Part shown: piece by piece, positions 16,744 to 25,543 of the stretch
Numbering within the stretch: the first letter of the stretch is position 1
Layout of the letters: each line of letters starts with the position of its first letter
Assembly: GCA_025362675.1 (NCBI GenBank)
Contig: JANYFN010000242.1
Span: 1-39,926 of the forward strand
DNA from: Limisphaerales bacterium
GTDB lineage: Bacteria > Verrucomicrobiota > Verrucomicrobiia > Limisphaerales > UBA11358
Direction of reading: 5' to 3'
DNA: 39,926 bases
Notes under the pieces: generated by a model
What the model was told of the DNA's origin: nothing
Seen by the model: only the letters and a program-made list of their open reading frames with translations
The model's database searches: none
Position numbers and translations under genes: made by a program

Positions 16744-17166
16744 ATGGCAAACAATCTTCAGTTCTCGATTGCGGTTCACCTGCTGGCCGGGCTGGCCTGC
16801 GGGTGTGACCAGAAGGGGGTTACGTCCGGTCATCTCGCGGAGAGCGTGAACACCAGCGCCAGCTTTGTGCGGCGGACTTTGGCTAAGTTATCCAAGGCTG
16901 GACTCGTGGAGACGGCTACGGGCAAAGCCGGTGCGTGCTGGCTGGCCAAAGATGCCAAGAACATTTCCCTGTTGGATATTTATCAGGCTGTGGATGCGCC
17001 CAAAGCGTTTGCCATCCACGGTTACTCCGAGCAGAAAGCGTGTTTTGTAAGCTGCCACATCAAGGCCGCATTGGAAAAAGCGCTGACCAAAACGCAGAAA
17101 GCGATGGCGGCGAGTCTGGCTGAAATCAGTCTGGCTCAGATCGTTTCCGACGTGAAGAAAAAATAA
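16744..17166 (+). CDS. Rrf2-family transcriptional regulator
   Basis: About 140 residues. The winged-helix start NLQFSIAVHLLAGLACG, then SGHLAESVNTSASFVRRTLA and KLSKAGLVETATGKAGACWL, is the Rrf2 DNA-binding region, and the C-terminal helix contains CFVSCHIKAALEKAL. Rrf2 proteins often sense redox or metal state through cysteines; here C-F-V-S-C replaces the three-Cys Fe-S pattern of IscR/NsrR, so a thiol switch (YwnA-like) is more likely than an Fe-S cluster. An upstream GTG (16732) is in frame, but a TTGCGC...TATTGT promoter-like pair (16706-16733) overlaps it, favouring ATG 16744 and a very short leader. It precedes an SDR, a DUF5069 protein and a thioredoxin. Confidence 0.88.
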   Translation: MANNLQFSIAVHLLAGLACGCDQKGVTSGHLAESVNTSASFVRRTLAKLSKAGLVETATGKAGACWLAKDAKNISLLDIYQAVDAPKAFAIHGYSEQKACFVSCHIKAALEKALTKTQKAMAASLAEISLAQIVSDVKKK

Positions 17167-17184
17167 TTTTTTACCTTATATTGT

Positions 17185-17197
17185 TACTTATTAAGTA
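17185..17197. promoter_or_regulatory. Perfect palindrome before the SDR gene, candidate operator
   Basis: TACTTA-T-TAAGTA, a perfect 6-bp inverted repeat around one base, lies in the 80-nt gap between the Rrf2 gene and the SDR gene. The position suits an operator for the SDR-DUF5069-thioredoxin unit, perhaps bound by the Rrf2 protein. The match of protein to site is inference. Confidence 0.4.
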
Positions 17198-17246
17198 GCA
17201 GATAATGACCAAACAACAATAAACCAAAAACAAAAATAACAAAGTT

Positions 17247-18011
17247 ATGAGCAACCACATCACGAAAAAACTCGCCGGCAAGGTGGCCGTTGTCACGGGC
17301 GCATCCAAAGGTATTGGTGCAGCCATCGCCACGCACCTGGCGGCAGAAGGCGCAGCGGTCGTCGTCAACTATGCCTCCAGTAAATCTGGCGCGGACAAGG
17401 TCGTCGCAGCCATCACTGGCACGGGCGGCAAGGCCATTGCCGTTCAAGCAGACGTTTCCAAATCAGCGGACATCGGAAAATTATTTTCCGAAACCAAAAT
17501 AGCGTTTGGCCACCTTGACATTCTGGTGAACAACGCTGGTGTCTATGAATTTGGCCCGCTGGAAAATGTCACCGAAGAACATTTCCACAAGCAATTCAAT
17601 TTGAATGTGCTTGGTCTGCTGCTCACCACGAAGGAAGCCGTGAAACATTTCACGTCTGCCGGTGGCAGCATCGTCAACATCAGCTCCGTGGTCGGCATCA
17701 ATCCGGCACCCAACGCTTCGGTTTACAGCGCCACCAAAGGCGCGGTGGATGCCATCACCAAATCGCTAGCCAAGGAACTTGGCCCGAAAAAAATCCGGGT
17801 GAACTCGCTCAATCCCGGCATGATCGAAACGGAAGGGCTGCATACCGCCGGCTTTCTCGGAACAGATTTTCACAAACAGATTATCGCGCAGACACCGCTA
17901 GGACGCATCGGCCAGCCCGATGACACCGCCAAAGTCGCCGTGTTTCTCGCGTCGGACGATTCCGGCTGGGTCACGGGCGAAACGCTTTTGGTTTCCGGCG
18001 GAAACCTGTGA
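17247..18011 (+). CDS. Short-chain dehydrogenase/reductase (SDR)
   Basis: 254 residues, a classical SDR. The nucleotide-binding TGASKGIG motif is near residue 18, NNAG near 95, the catalytic Ser at ISS (about 147), and YSATK (Tyr/Lys) near 160. LNPGMIETEG follows and the C-terminus is VSGGNL. The family reduces or oxidises carbonyl/hydroxyl groups with NAD(P)H; sequence style is that of FabG/glucose-1-dehydrogenase-like enzymes. The substrate cannot be told. Context after an Rrf2 regulator and before a thioredoxin suggests detoxification of reactive carbonyls or quinones rather than fatty-acid synthesis. It is preceded by the palindrome at 17185-17197. Confidence 0.92.
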   Translation: MSNHITKKLAGKVAVVTGASKGIGAAIATHLAAEGAAVVVNYASSKSGADKVVAAITGTGGKAIAVQADVSKSADIGKLFSETKIAFGHLDILVNNAGVYEFGPLENVTEEHFHKQFNLNVLGLLLTTKEAVKHFTSAGGSIVNISSVVGINPAPNASVYSATKGAVDAITKSLAKELGPKKIRVNSLNPGMIETEGLHTAGFLGTDFHKQIIAQTPLGRIGQPDDTAKVAVFLASDDSGWVTGETLLVSGGNL

Positions 18012-18054
18012 GGTCGAAATCAAATTTTAATTTTGTAACTGATTTGAAATTTTT

Positions 18055-18516
18055 ATGAGCACAACCAATTCCACATCGGATCTCACTCAACGCCCGCCGC
18101 GCAGTCCGCGCGTGCGGCTGGGCGGATATGTTTTGTTGCCGCGCATCCTCGACAAAGGCCGGGCCGCACTCGCTGGCAAACTGGGTGAATATCATTACGG
18201 CGGCAAGGGCATGGACCGGCATTTTTTCAACTTCGTTGGCCTCGACCACGAAGCCCTGGCCAAAGAAATCGCGAAGGGCGGCGGTGACGGCCAATTGCTC
18301 GCGTGGGTTCAAGCCAATGCGAAACATGAGCGCCAGCCGTGGGAAATCGCTGCTTGGAGCGAATATCACCTTCGCCGCACGCCGGACAGCGACTACGAGA
18401 CGCTTACGGACTTCGCGGATGAGGTGAAGAAATTTAACCCGACGCGCGAGGATATCAGCACTTGGTTCGACCTCCTTGACCTCGACGACTACTGCTCGTT
18501 CGGCGGCAAGGCGTGA
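18055..18516 (+). CDS. DUF5069-type protein of unknown function
   Basis: 153 residues, soluble, no signal peptide. It begins with a short variable tail and then DLTQRPPRSPRVRLGGYVLL-PRILDKGRA, the characteristic opening of DUF5069 proteins, common in Verrucomicrobiota and Planctomycetes. Further conserved-looking parts are MDRHFFNF, a WVQAN segment and a C-terminal DLLDLDDYCSFGGKA. No catalytic motif is evident. It sits 43 nt after the SDR and 35 nt before the thioredoxin on the same strand, so it probably works in the same redox unit. Confidence 0.78.
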   Translation: MSTTNSTSDLTQRPPRSPRVRLGGYVLLPRILDKGRAALAGKLGEYHYGGKGMDRHFFNFVGLDHEALAKEIAKGGGDGQLLAWVQANAKHERQPWEIAAWSEYHLRRTPDSDYETLTDFADEVKKFNPTREDISTWFDLLDLDDYCSFGGKA

Positions 18517-18551
18517 ACCGTAAATAAATAATTATAACAATAATTTGAATT

Positions 18552-18884
18552 ATGAAACCGACCATTGAAATCAACGAATCGAACTTTGAAATCGAGGTTC
18601 TCCAATCGGATCAACCCGTGCTGGTGGACTTTTGGGCTGAGTGGTGTGGGCCGTGCAAAATGCTCGTGCCCGTGCTTGACGAAATTGCCGTGGAGCAAGC
18701 CGGTCGGGTAAAAATCGCCAAAGTGAACGTGGACGCCAATCCCGCCCTGGCCGCGCGTTTTGGCATTCAATCTATTCCCACCTTGCTCTATTTTGCGGAT
18801 GGCGAAGTGCGGGATAAAACTGTCGGCGTCGCCGGCAAGCGAGCCATTGTCTCCAAGCTGGAAAAACTGGCCGTGCCAACTTGA
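18552..18884 (+). CDS. trxA: Thioredoxin
   Basis: 110 residues with the active-site WCGPC (about 31-35) in [12 protein letters not shown], the cis-Pro in SIPTLLYF (about 76), and normal thioredoxin length. It is a cytoplasmic dithiol reductase. It is the last gene of the Rrf2-SDR-DUF5069-thioredoxin run. No clear terminator follows; the convergent urtA-like pseudogene ends about 100 nt downstream. Confidence 0.95.
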   Translation: MKPTIEINESNFEIEVLQSDQPVLVDFWAEWCGPCKMLVPVLDEIAVEQAGRVKIAKVNVDANPALAARFGIQSIPTLLYFADGEVRDKTVGVAGKRAIVSKLEKLAVPT

Positions 18885-18988
18885 ATCTTAAACTCTAACT
18901 GCGCCTTTAAAACTCGCTGATCCGAACGCGTTGAATTTCATACAGCGCTTTTTTCGTTTCTCGAATCCGTGAGACAACGGAGCGCAGA

Positions 18989-20224
18989 TCATTGCTCTGC
19001 GCTCTGCAAACGATGAGTCTCGCCGACGAATGGCTCGCCGACGACCTGCTGGAAGGTCTCCAGAATCTTGAATTGGCCATTGGCCCTGGTTTCACCAATG
19101 TAAACATTCTTAGTGCAATGATGGTTGGCTTGGACGGTGATCTTTCCGCCTGGACCCTGAAAGCTGATATCGCCGGACTCCAGCACTTTGCGCACCGCGT
19201 CCACGTCAAACGTGCCGGCTTTTTCGACCGCTTTCTTCCAGAGATAAACGCCGTTGTAAGAAAGGACAATCGGGCTGTCCACGGCGCGCTTTTCCTTGAT
19301 AACGCCAGGATAACTTTCAGTTTTCAGCCAACCATACCAGTTTTTAAGGAAGGTTTTGTTTCCCGGTGTTTTGAGCGACATGAAATAACTCCAGCAACCA
19401 AGCTCCCCGACCAGGTTCTTGGTTGGCAGACTGCGGAGTTCGTCCTCCGCCAAGCTGAAAGAAACCACCGGACAATCCGCCGCCTTCAAACCGGCGGCCA
19501 CGATTTTCTTGAAGAAGGGGACGTTGGAATCGCCATTGATCGTATTGATCACGCAGGCATCACCGTTGGCGGCGAATTGTTTGATGTCCGCGACAATCTG
19601 CTGAAAGTCGGTATGACTGAACGGAACATATTTACCGGCGGAGATAACTTTGCCGGAATCATCCTTGCGGAAGCCGCCGCCAATATCGTCGGCCGGAATG
19701 CCACGCCACAGCAGATATTTGTAGAGGATCAAATTCGTGGTTTGCGGATAAACGTAATCGGTGCCGAGCAGGTAGAATTTTTTTTTGCCTTGGGCGAGCA
19801 GGTAATCCAAAGCCGGTATGGCCTGTTGGTTGACCGTTTCGGCAATGTAGAAAATGTTTTTGGACAATTCTTCCCCTTCATATTGGACGGGATAGAACAG
19901 CAATCCGTTCTCCTTTTCAAAAACGGGCTGCACGAATTTACGGCTCACCGAGGTTCAGCAGCCAAAGGTCACCGCGACTTTGTCTTCCACCAGAAGTTCC
20001 TTGGCTTTTTCGGCGAACAGTGGCCAGTTAGACGCGCCGTCAACAATCACCGGATCGATTTTGTAGGATCTGTCGCCTATCTTGATGCCGCCAGCATTAT
20101 TGATTTCATCAAAGGCAAATAACAAAACATCGCGCAAGGAGGTCTCACTGATCGCCATCGTTCCGCTTAAGGAATGGAGCACGCCTACTTTGACGGTATC
20201 TTGAGCCTTTAATTCCGCTTCCGT
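18989..20224 (-). pseudogene. urtA: Second urtA copy, interrupted by an in-frame TGA
   Basis: The minus strand encodes a urea-binding protein of the UrtA family closely similar to the plus-strand copy beside it. Shared text includes [36 protein letters not shown] and YVYPQTT. The frame is broken at 19955-19957, where TTTGGCTGC-TGA stands for the FGCW of the intact copy, so a Trp codon TGG became TGA. Reading resumes in the same frame ([15 protein letters not shown]) to 18989. Upstream of KAQDTVKV (about 20206) the frame runs into sequence that is antisense to the other copy, with no start codon or signal peptide visible, so the 5' end is also damaged. The C-terminal tail diverges. Confidence 0.85.
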
Positions 20225-21527
20225 GACGCGCTTCCGACAGAGCTTCAGCAGGGCAGATCCAGTCAGGTTGAGTGGGCGGCTTCGGGAACACACGAATCCC
20301 CAAGTCCGCTCGAATACCTTGCGCCCATACGGCATCCTGCACTCGCTCTCCGGCACGATGGCGATCAGCGAAACCTCGTTGCGCGACGTGCTGCTCTTTA
20401 CATTCGATGAGATCAATGCCGCTGGCGGCGTTAAGCTCGGCGACCAATCCTACAAGATCGAACCGGTCGTGGTGGACGGCGCGTCCAACTGGCCGCTGTT
20501 CGCAGAAAAAGCCAAGCAGTTGCTCGAACAGGACAAGGTCGCCGTCACGTTCGGTTGCTGGACCTCGGTGAGCCGCAAGTCCGTGCTGCCCGTGTTTGAA
20601 AAGGACAACGGGATGCTGTTCTATCCCGTGCAATACGAAGGGGAAGAATTGTCCAAAAATATTTTCTACACCGCCGAGGCTGTGAATCAACAGGCCACGC
20701 CGGCGGTGGATTATTTGCTCAAGCAAGGTAAGAAAAAATTCTACCTGCTCGGCACGGACTACGTTTATCCGCAAACCACTTGTTTGATTCTCTACAAGTA
20801 TTTGTTGCTGCACGGCATCCCGGCGGAAAATATCGGTGGCGGTTTCCGCAAGGATGATTCCGGCAAAGTCATCTCCGCTGGCAAATACGTTCCGTTCAGT
20901 CACACGGATTTCCAGCAGATCGTCGCGGACATCAAGCAATTCGCCGCCAGCGGTGATGCGTGTGTGATTAATTTGATCAACGGCGATTCCAACGTCCCGT
21001 TCTTCAAGGAAATTGCCGCCGCCGGTCTCACCGCTGCTGATTGCCCCGTGGTTTCCTTCAGCTTGGCGGAAGACGAACTCCGCGCGCTGCCGACGAAGGA
21101 TCTCGTGGGCGAACTCGGTTGCTGGACTTACTTCATGTCCATCAACACACCTGCGAACACCAGCTTCCTCAAGAACTGGGACGCCTGGCTCGCGACCCAG
21201 ACACATCCCGGTGTCGTGAAAGAAAAGCGTGCGATGGACAGCCCGATGGTGCTTTCTTACAACGGCGTGTATCTCTGGAAAGCCGCCGTGGAAAAAGCCG
21301 GCACGTTCGACGTGGATAAGGTGCGTGACGTTTTGGAAGCCGGTGTGAGCTTCGCCGGACCCGGCGGCAGCACCACGATGCAGAAAAACCATCACACCAC
21401 CAAGGATGTCTTCATCGGCGAAACCAAGGCCAACGGCCAGTTCAAAATTCTGGAGACCTTTCCGCAAGTCGTGGGCGAACCGTTCTTGCTCAAAGGCCTC
21501 GACGCGAAACTGGCCGCCGCCAAATAA
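20223..21527 (+). CDS. urtA: Urea ABC transporter substrate-binding protein UrtA, 5' end replaced
   Basis: The body is a complete Urt[21 protein letters not shown] at the N-terminus, [45 protein letters not shown], then the urea-binding-type C-terminal lobe ending FPQVVGEPF. It should deliver urea to the UrtBC permease. Homology starts only at Gly (20331). Before it, the frame reads [28 protein letters not shown]..., with no hydrophobic signal sequence; possible starts are GTG 20223, TTG 20268 and TTG 20319. So the export signal has been lost, or the real 5' end is misassembled. It is followed by a terminator-like hairpin and urtB. Confidence 0.85.
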   Translation: MTRFRQSFSRADPVRLSGRLREHTNPQVRSNTLRPYGILHSLSGTMAISETSLRDVLLFTFDEINAAGGVKLGDQSYKIEPVVVDGASNWPLFAEKAKQLLEQDKVAVTFGCWTSVSRKSVLPVFEKDNGMLFYPVQYEGEELSKNIFYTAEAVNQQATPAVDYLLKQGKKKFYLLGTDYVYPQTTCLILYKYLLLHGIPAENIGGGFRKDDSGKVISAGKYVPFSHTDFQQIVADIKQFAASGDACVINLINGDSNVPFFKEIAAAGLTAADCPVVSFSLAEDELRALPTKDLVGELGCWTYFMSINTPANTSFLKNWDAWLATQTHPGVVKEKRAMDSPMVLSYNGVYLWKAAVEKAGTFDVDKVRDVLEAGVSFAGPGGSTTMQKNHHTTKDVFIGETKANGQFKILETFPQVVGEPFLLKGLDAKLAAAK

Positions 21528-21593
21528 AATCATAGTGCTGTTCCTCCAACGGCTGCGTCCATTCAGCCTTGAAAATTAGCACTGTTCCAAATG

Positions 21594-21627
21594 AAAGGGC
21601 GGGGGGCCAAAACCTCCGCCCTTTTTT
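21594..21627 (+). terminator. Hairpin with T-run between urtA and urtB
   Basis: AAAGGGCGG (21594-21602) pairs with CCGCCCTTT (21616-21624), followed by a run of six T (21622-21627). It ends three bases before the urtB ATG. It has full rho-independent terminator form, so it probably lowers urtB-E expression relative to urtA, which is a common arrangement for binding-protein-dependent transporters. Confidence 0.75.
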
Positions 21628-21630
21628 AGA

Positions 21631-23367
21631 ATGAAACAAAGCACTAAAATATATTTCACATTGCTCTGCGGGTTGCTGGGCATGCTCACCGTATCCGTGG
21701 CGGAAGATTCTGCGGTTCGCGAAAATTTGTCGCGCAGCATTTTGTCCGAGGGCGCAGAGCAACGGCAGCAGGTCGCGGCGCTCGCCGACACCGGCTCCAA
21801 GCTCGTGCATGACGTGCTCGTGGCGTGGACGCGCGACAACGTTTTTCTCGTCACCACCGGCGCGGTGAAAATTCCTGTGCTGCTTGAAGACCTGACCGAT
21901 CCCAACGGCAAGGCGCGCGCCATCGTGATCGCCGATGGAAAATTTTTGCTTGATGAAAATAAAAAGGAACTTCGTTTCGGGCCGACGGAGCTGACGGCTG
22001 CCGAAACAGATTCCGCCCTGCGCGGCGTCATTCAGCAGACGCTGGATTCGCTGGCGCTGGCCGATCCCAATCCAGATTCTCGCAGGAACGCCATCTTGAA
22101 ACTCGGCAATTCGCACAAGTTGAAAAATATTGCCGTGCTGCAAACGCGGCTCGCCAAGGAAACCGATGCGAGTGTCCGCCGAAGCATCAACGAAGCCATC
22201 GCCATGCTGCAATTGGGCGACCGCGATCCAAAAATTCAAAGCGCCGCTGCGCACCAACTTGCCGCGCTCAAATCCATCGGCAGCCTCGACATGGTGACGG
22301 CGCTCGCCAACAACAAGTCCGCCGCGCCCGAAGTCGTGCAGGCCGCGAACCAAGCCATCGTCAAGATTGACGGGCACATTGGCGTCGTGAATTTTTTCGG
22401 CACGATTTTTCGCGGGCTCAGCTTAGGTTCAATTTTGCTCGTCGTCGCGCTCGGTCTTGCGATCACGTTCGGCTTGATGGGCATCATCAACATGGCGCAT
22501 GGCGAGATGATTGCGGTCGGTGCCTACACCACTTACGTCGTGCAAAATATTTTCGGCGCGGGCTTCGCATTTTCCGTCAACCTGCCGTTCACATTTTTTG
22601 GTCATCCGCTCGGTTTCGGTTTGCATCTGCCCGGCATGAACGCGACGGGCGCATTTTATGAAAGTTATTTTCTCTTCGCGCTGCCGTTGAGTTTTATGAT
22701 GGCGGCGTTGGTGGGGCTGGTGCTGGAACGCACGGTCATCCGTTTTCTTTACCGGCGTCCGCTGGAATCGCTGCTGGCGACGTGGGGCGTTTCGCTCGTG
22801 ATGCAACAGTTGTTCCGCATGGTTTTTGGCGCGAACAATGTGCAAGTCAGTTCGCCGAACTGGTTGCAAGGACATTTCACCATCAATGACGTTTTGCTCG
22901 GCTACAATCGCGTATTCGTCATCGCGTTCGCCGTTTTGATCGTCATCGGCACTTGGCTGCTGCTGACAAAGACTCCGCTTGGCCTGCTGATTCGTGCGGT
23001 GATGCAAAACCGCGACATGGCCGCGTGCATGGGCGTGCGCACGGCGCGCGTGAACATGATGACGTTCGCGTTCGGCTCCGGTCTCGCGGGACTCGCGGGC
23101 GCGTTCCTCTCGCAGATCGGTAACGTCGGACCGAGCCTCGGCCAAAGTTACATTGTGGATAGTTTTATGACCGTGGTGGTGGGCGGCGTCGGCAGCATCG
23201 TGGGCACGGTGTATGCCTCTGCCGGCATTGGCACGAGCGACCAGATTTTGCAACAAGTCACCGGCTCGCCGGTCACGGGAAAAATCGTGGTGCTCGTGTG
23301 CATCATCTTGTTTTTGCAATGGAAACCCGGCGGATTATTTTCCATCCGCAGCCGCAACCTTGATTGA
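21631..23367 (+). CDS. urtB: Urea ABC transporter permease UrtB
   Basis: 578 residues. A signal peptide (1-24, ending SVAED) is followed by about 220 residues of soluble HEAT-like helical domain (IAVLQTRLAKETDASVRRSI), then the LivH-type permease: FGLMGIINMAHGEMIAVGAY is the hallmark, then eight or so membrane helices ending in the KPGGLFSIRSRNLD tail. UrtB pairs with UrtC in the inner membrane. The ATG directly follows the terminator hairpin, with no room for a normal ribosome-binding site beyond the T-run. Confidence 0.95.
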   Translation: MKQSTKIYFTLLCGLLGMLTVSVAEDSAVRENLSRSILSEGAEQRQQVAALADTGSKLVHDVLVAWTRDNVFLVTTGAVKIPVLLEDLTDPNGKARAIVIADGKFLLDENKKELRFGPTELTAAETDSALRGVIQQTLDSLALADPNPDSRRNAILKLGNSHKLKNIAVLQTRLAKETDASVRRSINEAIAMLQLGDRDPKIQSAAAHQLAALKSIGSLDMVTALANNKSAAPEVVQAANQAIVKIDGHIGVVNFFGTIFRGLSLGSILLVVALGLAITFGLMGIINMAHGEMIAVGAYTTYVVQNIFGAGFAFSVNLPFTFFGHPLGFGLHLPGMNATGAFYESYFLFALPLSFMMAALVGLVLERTVIRFLYRRPLESLLATWGVSLVMQQLFRMVFGANNVQVSSPNWLQGHFTINDVLLGYNRVFVIAFAVLIVIGTWLLLTKTPLGLLIRAVMQNRDMAACMGVRTARVNMMTFAFGSGLAGLAGAFLSQIGNVGPSLGQSYIVDSFMTVVVGGVGSIVGTVYASAGIGTSDQILQQVTGSPVTGKIVVLVCIILFLQWKPGGLFSIRSRNLD

Positions 23368-23373
23368 ATTTAT

Positions 23374-23476
23374 GATTCACGATTTACGATTTACAAACTA
23401 TGGAATTTTTTTAACGCGCCGCTTCGTGGTGGATTCACTGACGCTCAAGCGACTCGTCAATCGTCAATCGTAAATT
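23374..23476. repeat. Inverted heptanucleotide arrays between urtB and urtC
   Basis: Three heptamers, GATTCAC GATTTAC GATTTAC, lie at 23374-23394. Their inverted counterparts GTCAATC GTCAATC GTAAATT are at 23456-23476, which read AATTTAC GATTGAC GATTGAC on the other strand. The arms could pair to form a long stem around a 61-nt loop, just before the urtC ATG at 23481. Confidence 0.7.
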
Positions 23477-23480
23477 AGAA

Positions 23481-24629
23481 ATGCGTTTATTTTCCAAATG
23501 GGAGCTGATCGGCGTCGGCGCGGCAGTGCTGTTGATGCTCGTCATTCTGCCGTGTCTCAATGCGTTCACGCCGGAATCGAGCTGGCTGCACGTCAGCAAT
23601 TTCACCATCACCGTCTATGGAAAATACCTCTGCTACGCGATGCTCGCGATTAGCGTGGATTTGCTGTGGGGCTACACCGGGCTGTTGAGTCTAGGTCAGT
23701 CGCTGTTCTTTGCGCTCGGCGGCTACATGATGGGCATGTATCTCATGCGCATGATTGGCGACCTCGGCCAATATCATCAGCCGATTCCTGACTTCCTCGT
23801 TTTTCTCGGCTGGAGCACGCTGCCGGCATTTTGGAAACCGTTCTCCAGTTTACCGTTTGCAATGCTGATGGCTATCGTGCTGCCCGGCCTGCTGGCAGGA
23901 ATTTTCGGCTACCTCGCGTTTCGCTCGCGGATTCGCGGCGTCTATTTTTCCATCCTCACGCAGGCGCTGACTTACGCGGCGTGCCTGCTGTTTTTCCGCA
24001 ACAGTCTTTTGCTCGGCGGCAACAACGGCTTCACCGATTTCAAATTTATTCTCGGCCACGATACCCGCGAGCCGGCCACGCAACGCGGACTGTTCGTTGC
24101 GTCGGGCGTCGCGCTGCTGCTCGTCTATCTGTTTTGCAAATGGCTCACGACGACAAAATTCGGCAAGGTGAAGCGCGCCATCCGCGACAGCGAAAACCGC
24201 GTGATGTTCTCCGGCTATTCCACGGCGAATTTCAAGCTGTTCATCTTCGTGCTGGCGTCGCTCATCGCGTCACTCGCTGGCGTGCTGTATGTGCCGCAGG
24301 TCGGCATCATCAATCCCAGTGAAATGTCCACCGACAAATCCCTCGAAGCCGTCGTGTGGGTGGCCGTCGGCGGACGCGGCACGCTCGTCGGCCCGGTCAT
24401 CGGCGCGTTCGCAGTGAACGCCATGAAAAGCTGGGCCACGCGCGCCTATCCCGATCTCTGGCTGATGTTTTTGGGGACGATGTTCATCGTCGTGACGATT
24501 TTCATGCCGAAAGGAATCGTCGGTTTACCCGCGCAGTTGAAAGCGGTTTATCAAAAAATGGCGCAGAAAAATAACGCGGGATTTCCCGTGCCGGTGGATG
24601 CGGCGGTGCAACCCGTCAAACCCGAATGA
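23481..24629 (+). CDS. urtC: Urea ABC transporter permease UrtC
   Basis: 382 residues, LivM-type permease: an N-terminal membrane helix, then [20 protein letters not shown], the [20 protein letters not shown] segment, the NNGFTDF motif, and a C-terminal [19 protein letters not shown] block. It forms the second half of the urea channel with UrtB. Its last codons overlap the urtD start by 4 nt (ATGA), so the two are translationally coupled. Confidence 0.95.
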   Translation: MRLFSKWELIGVGAAVLLMLVILPCLNAFTPESSWLHVSNFTITVYGKYLCYAMLAISVDLLWGYTGLLSLGQSLFFALGGYMMGMYLMRMIGDLGQYHQPIPDFLVFLGWSTLPAFWKPFSSLPFAMLMAIVLPGLLAGIFGYLAFRSRIRGVYFSILTQALTYAACLLFFRNSLLLGGNNGFTDFKFILGHDTREPATQRGLFVASGVALLLVYLFCKWLTTTKFGKVKRAIRDSENRVMFSGYSTANFKLFIFVLASLIASLAGVLYVPQVGIINPSEMSTDKSLEAVVWVAVGGRGTLVGPVIGAFAVNAMKSWATRAYPDLWLMFLGTMFIVVTIFMPKGIVGLPAQLKAVYQKMAQKNNAGFPVPVDAAVQPVKPE

Positions 24630-25396
24630 CTCAAGATCCTCCAACTACGAAATTCGTTCTGACACTCGAAGGTGTGAACAAAACCTTCGACGGTTTCAAG
24701 GCGATTTCTGATCTGAATTTCTACATGGACAAGGGCGAACTCCGCACCATCATTGGTCCAAATGGCGCGGGCAAAAGCACGATGATGGACATCATCACCG
24801 GCCGCACCCGGCCGGACACCGGCAAGGTCGAGTTTGATTTCAACACCGACCTGACCACGATGAACGTGCCGGAAATCAACCGCCTCGGCATCGGACGAAA
24901 ATTTCAAACGCCCTCGGTTTACATTCATCACACCGTTTTTGAAAACTTGCTGCTCTCGCTCAAGGGCCCGCGCGGAGTTTTCCAAGCCTTGTTTGCGCGG
25001 ACAACTTCCGAGCAACGCGACCGCATCGAGGCCGTTTTGAAAACCATCGGGCTGACCGCGAAAAAAGATGACCTTGCCGGTTCACTTTCGCACGGCCAAA
25101 AGCAGTGGCTCGAAATCGGAATGCTCCTCGCGCAAGACCCGAAGCTGTTGCTCGTGGACGAACCCGCCGCTGGCATGACCGACGAGGAAACGCACAAGAC
25201 CGGCGAGCTCCTGTTGAGCCTCGAAGGCAAGCATAGCATCATCGTCATCGAGCACGACATGGCCTTCGTGCGCCAGATCGCGCGCAAAGTCACCGTGCTG
25301 CATCAAGGCCACGTCCTTTGCGAAGGCACGGTGGATGAAGTCCAAAATGACGAACGCGTGAAGGAAGTTTATCTTGGTCGCAAAAAGAAAAATTAA
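24626..25396 (+). CDS. urtD: Urea ABC transporter ATP-binding protein UrtD
   Basis: 256 residues, LivG-type. Walker [10 protein letters not shown], the [10 protein letters not shown]-loop region typical of branched-chain amide transporters, signature [12 protein letters not shown], Walker [12 protein letters not shown], and switch His in IEHDM. The H in the signature and the Q-K-Q-W-L-E pattern are characteristic of UrtD. It overlaps urtC by 4 nt. A repeat-rich spacer separates it from urtE. Confidence 0.95.
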   Translation: MTQDPPTTKFVLTLEGVNKTFDGFKAISDLNFYMDKGELRTIIGPNGAGKSTMMDIITGRTRPDTGKVEFDFNTDLTTMNVPEINRLGIGRKFQTPSVYIHHTVFENLLLSLKGPRGVFQALFARTTSEQRDRIEAVLKTIGLTAKKDDLAGSLSHGQKQWLEIGMLLAQDPKLLLVDEPAAGMTDEETHKTGELLLSLEGKHSIIVIEHDMAFVRQIARKVTVLHQGHVLCEGTVDEVQNDERVKEVYLGRKKKN

Positions 25397-25435
25397 ACCA
25401 CGAGTGAACACGGAAAAACATAGATCGGAAAAGTG

Positions 25436-25498
25436 TCCGCAGATTTCGCAGATTCACGCAGATAAAAATAATCTGCGAAAATCGGTGTCATCTGCGGA
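25436..25498. repeat. Inverted repeats of a CGCAGAT-type family between urtD and urtE
   Basis: TCCGCAGAT (25436-25444) is inverted as ATCTGCGGA (25490-25498). Inside, CGCAGAT (25457-25463) and ATCTGCG (25471-25477) form a second hairpin around AAAAATA. Variants of the CGCAGATT unit are repeated in tandem between them. This is a repeat type often seen in intergenic spacers. It may act as a processing site within the urt transcript. Confidence 0.7.
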
Positions 25499-25543
25499 TA
25501 AAATGTTTTCCCCCATCTGTTTTTCACCAGTGGCTGAAAACAA

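Larger units (their letters stand above)
18989..21527. repeat. Large imperfect inverted duplication of urtA
   Basis: Two urtA copies face away from each other: homology on the minus strand from about 20206 down to about 19000, and on the plus strand from 20331 up to about 21490. The arms are about 1.2 kb with many scattered substitutions, and a centre of about 100-130 bp matches neither arm. Both copies lose homology exactly at the centre. Confidence 0.8.

Noticed and set aside
19955-19957. Codon reassignment of TGA to Trp
   Set aside because: TGA is used as a normal stop elsewhere, for example at the end of ureC and in the small genes; only one coding TGA is seen.
18992-20122. Long plus-strand frame (376 codons) opposite the urtA pseudogene
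   Set aside because: Antisense shadow of the urtA copy; the protein has no family features.
20145-21533. Long minus-strand frame (462 codons) opposite urtA
   Set aside because: It is a shadow of the urtA codon pattern, rich in H, R, D and E with no domain.
22429-23319. Minus-strand frame of 296 codons opposite urtB
   Set aside because: Very high His, Arg and Glu content typical of antisense reading of a membrane protein gene.
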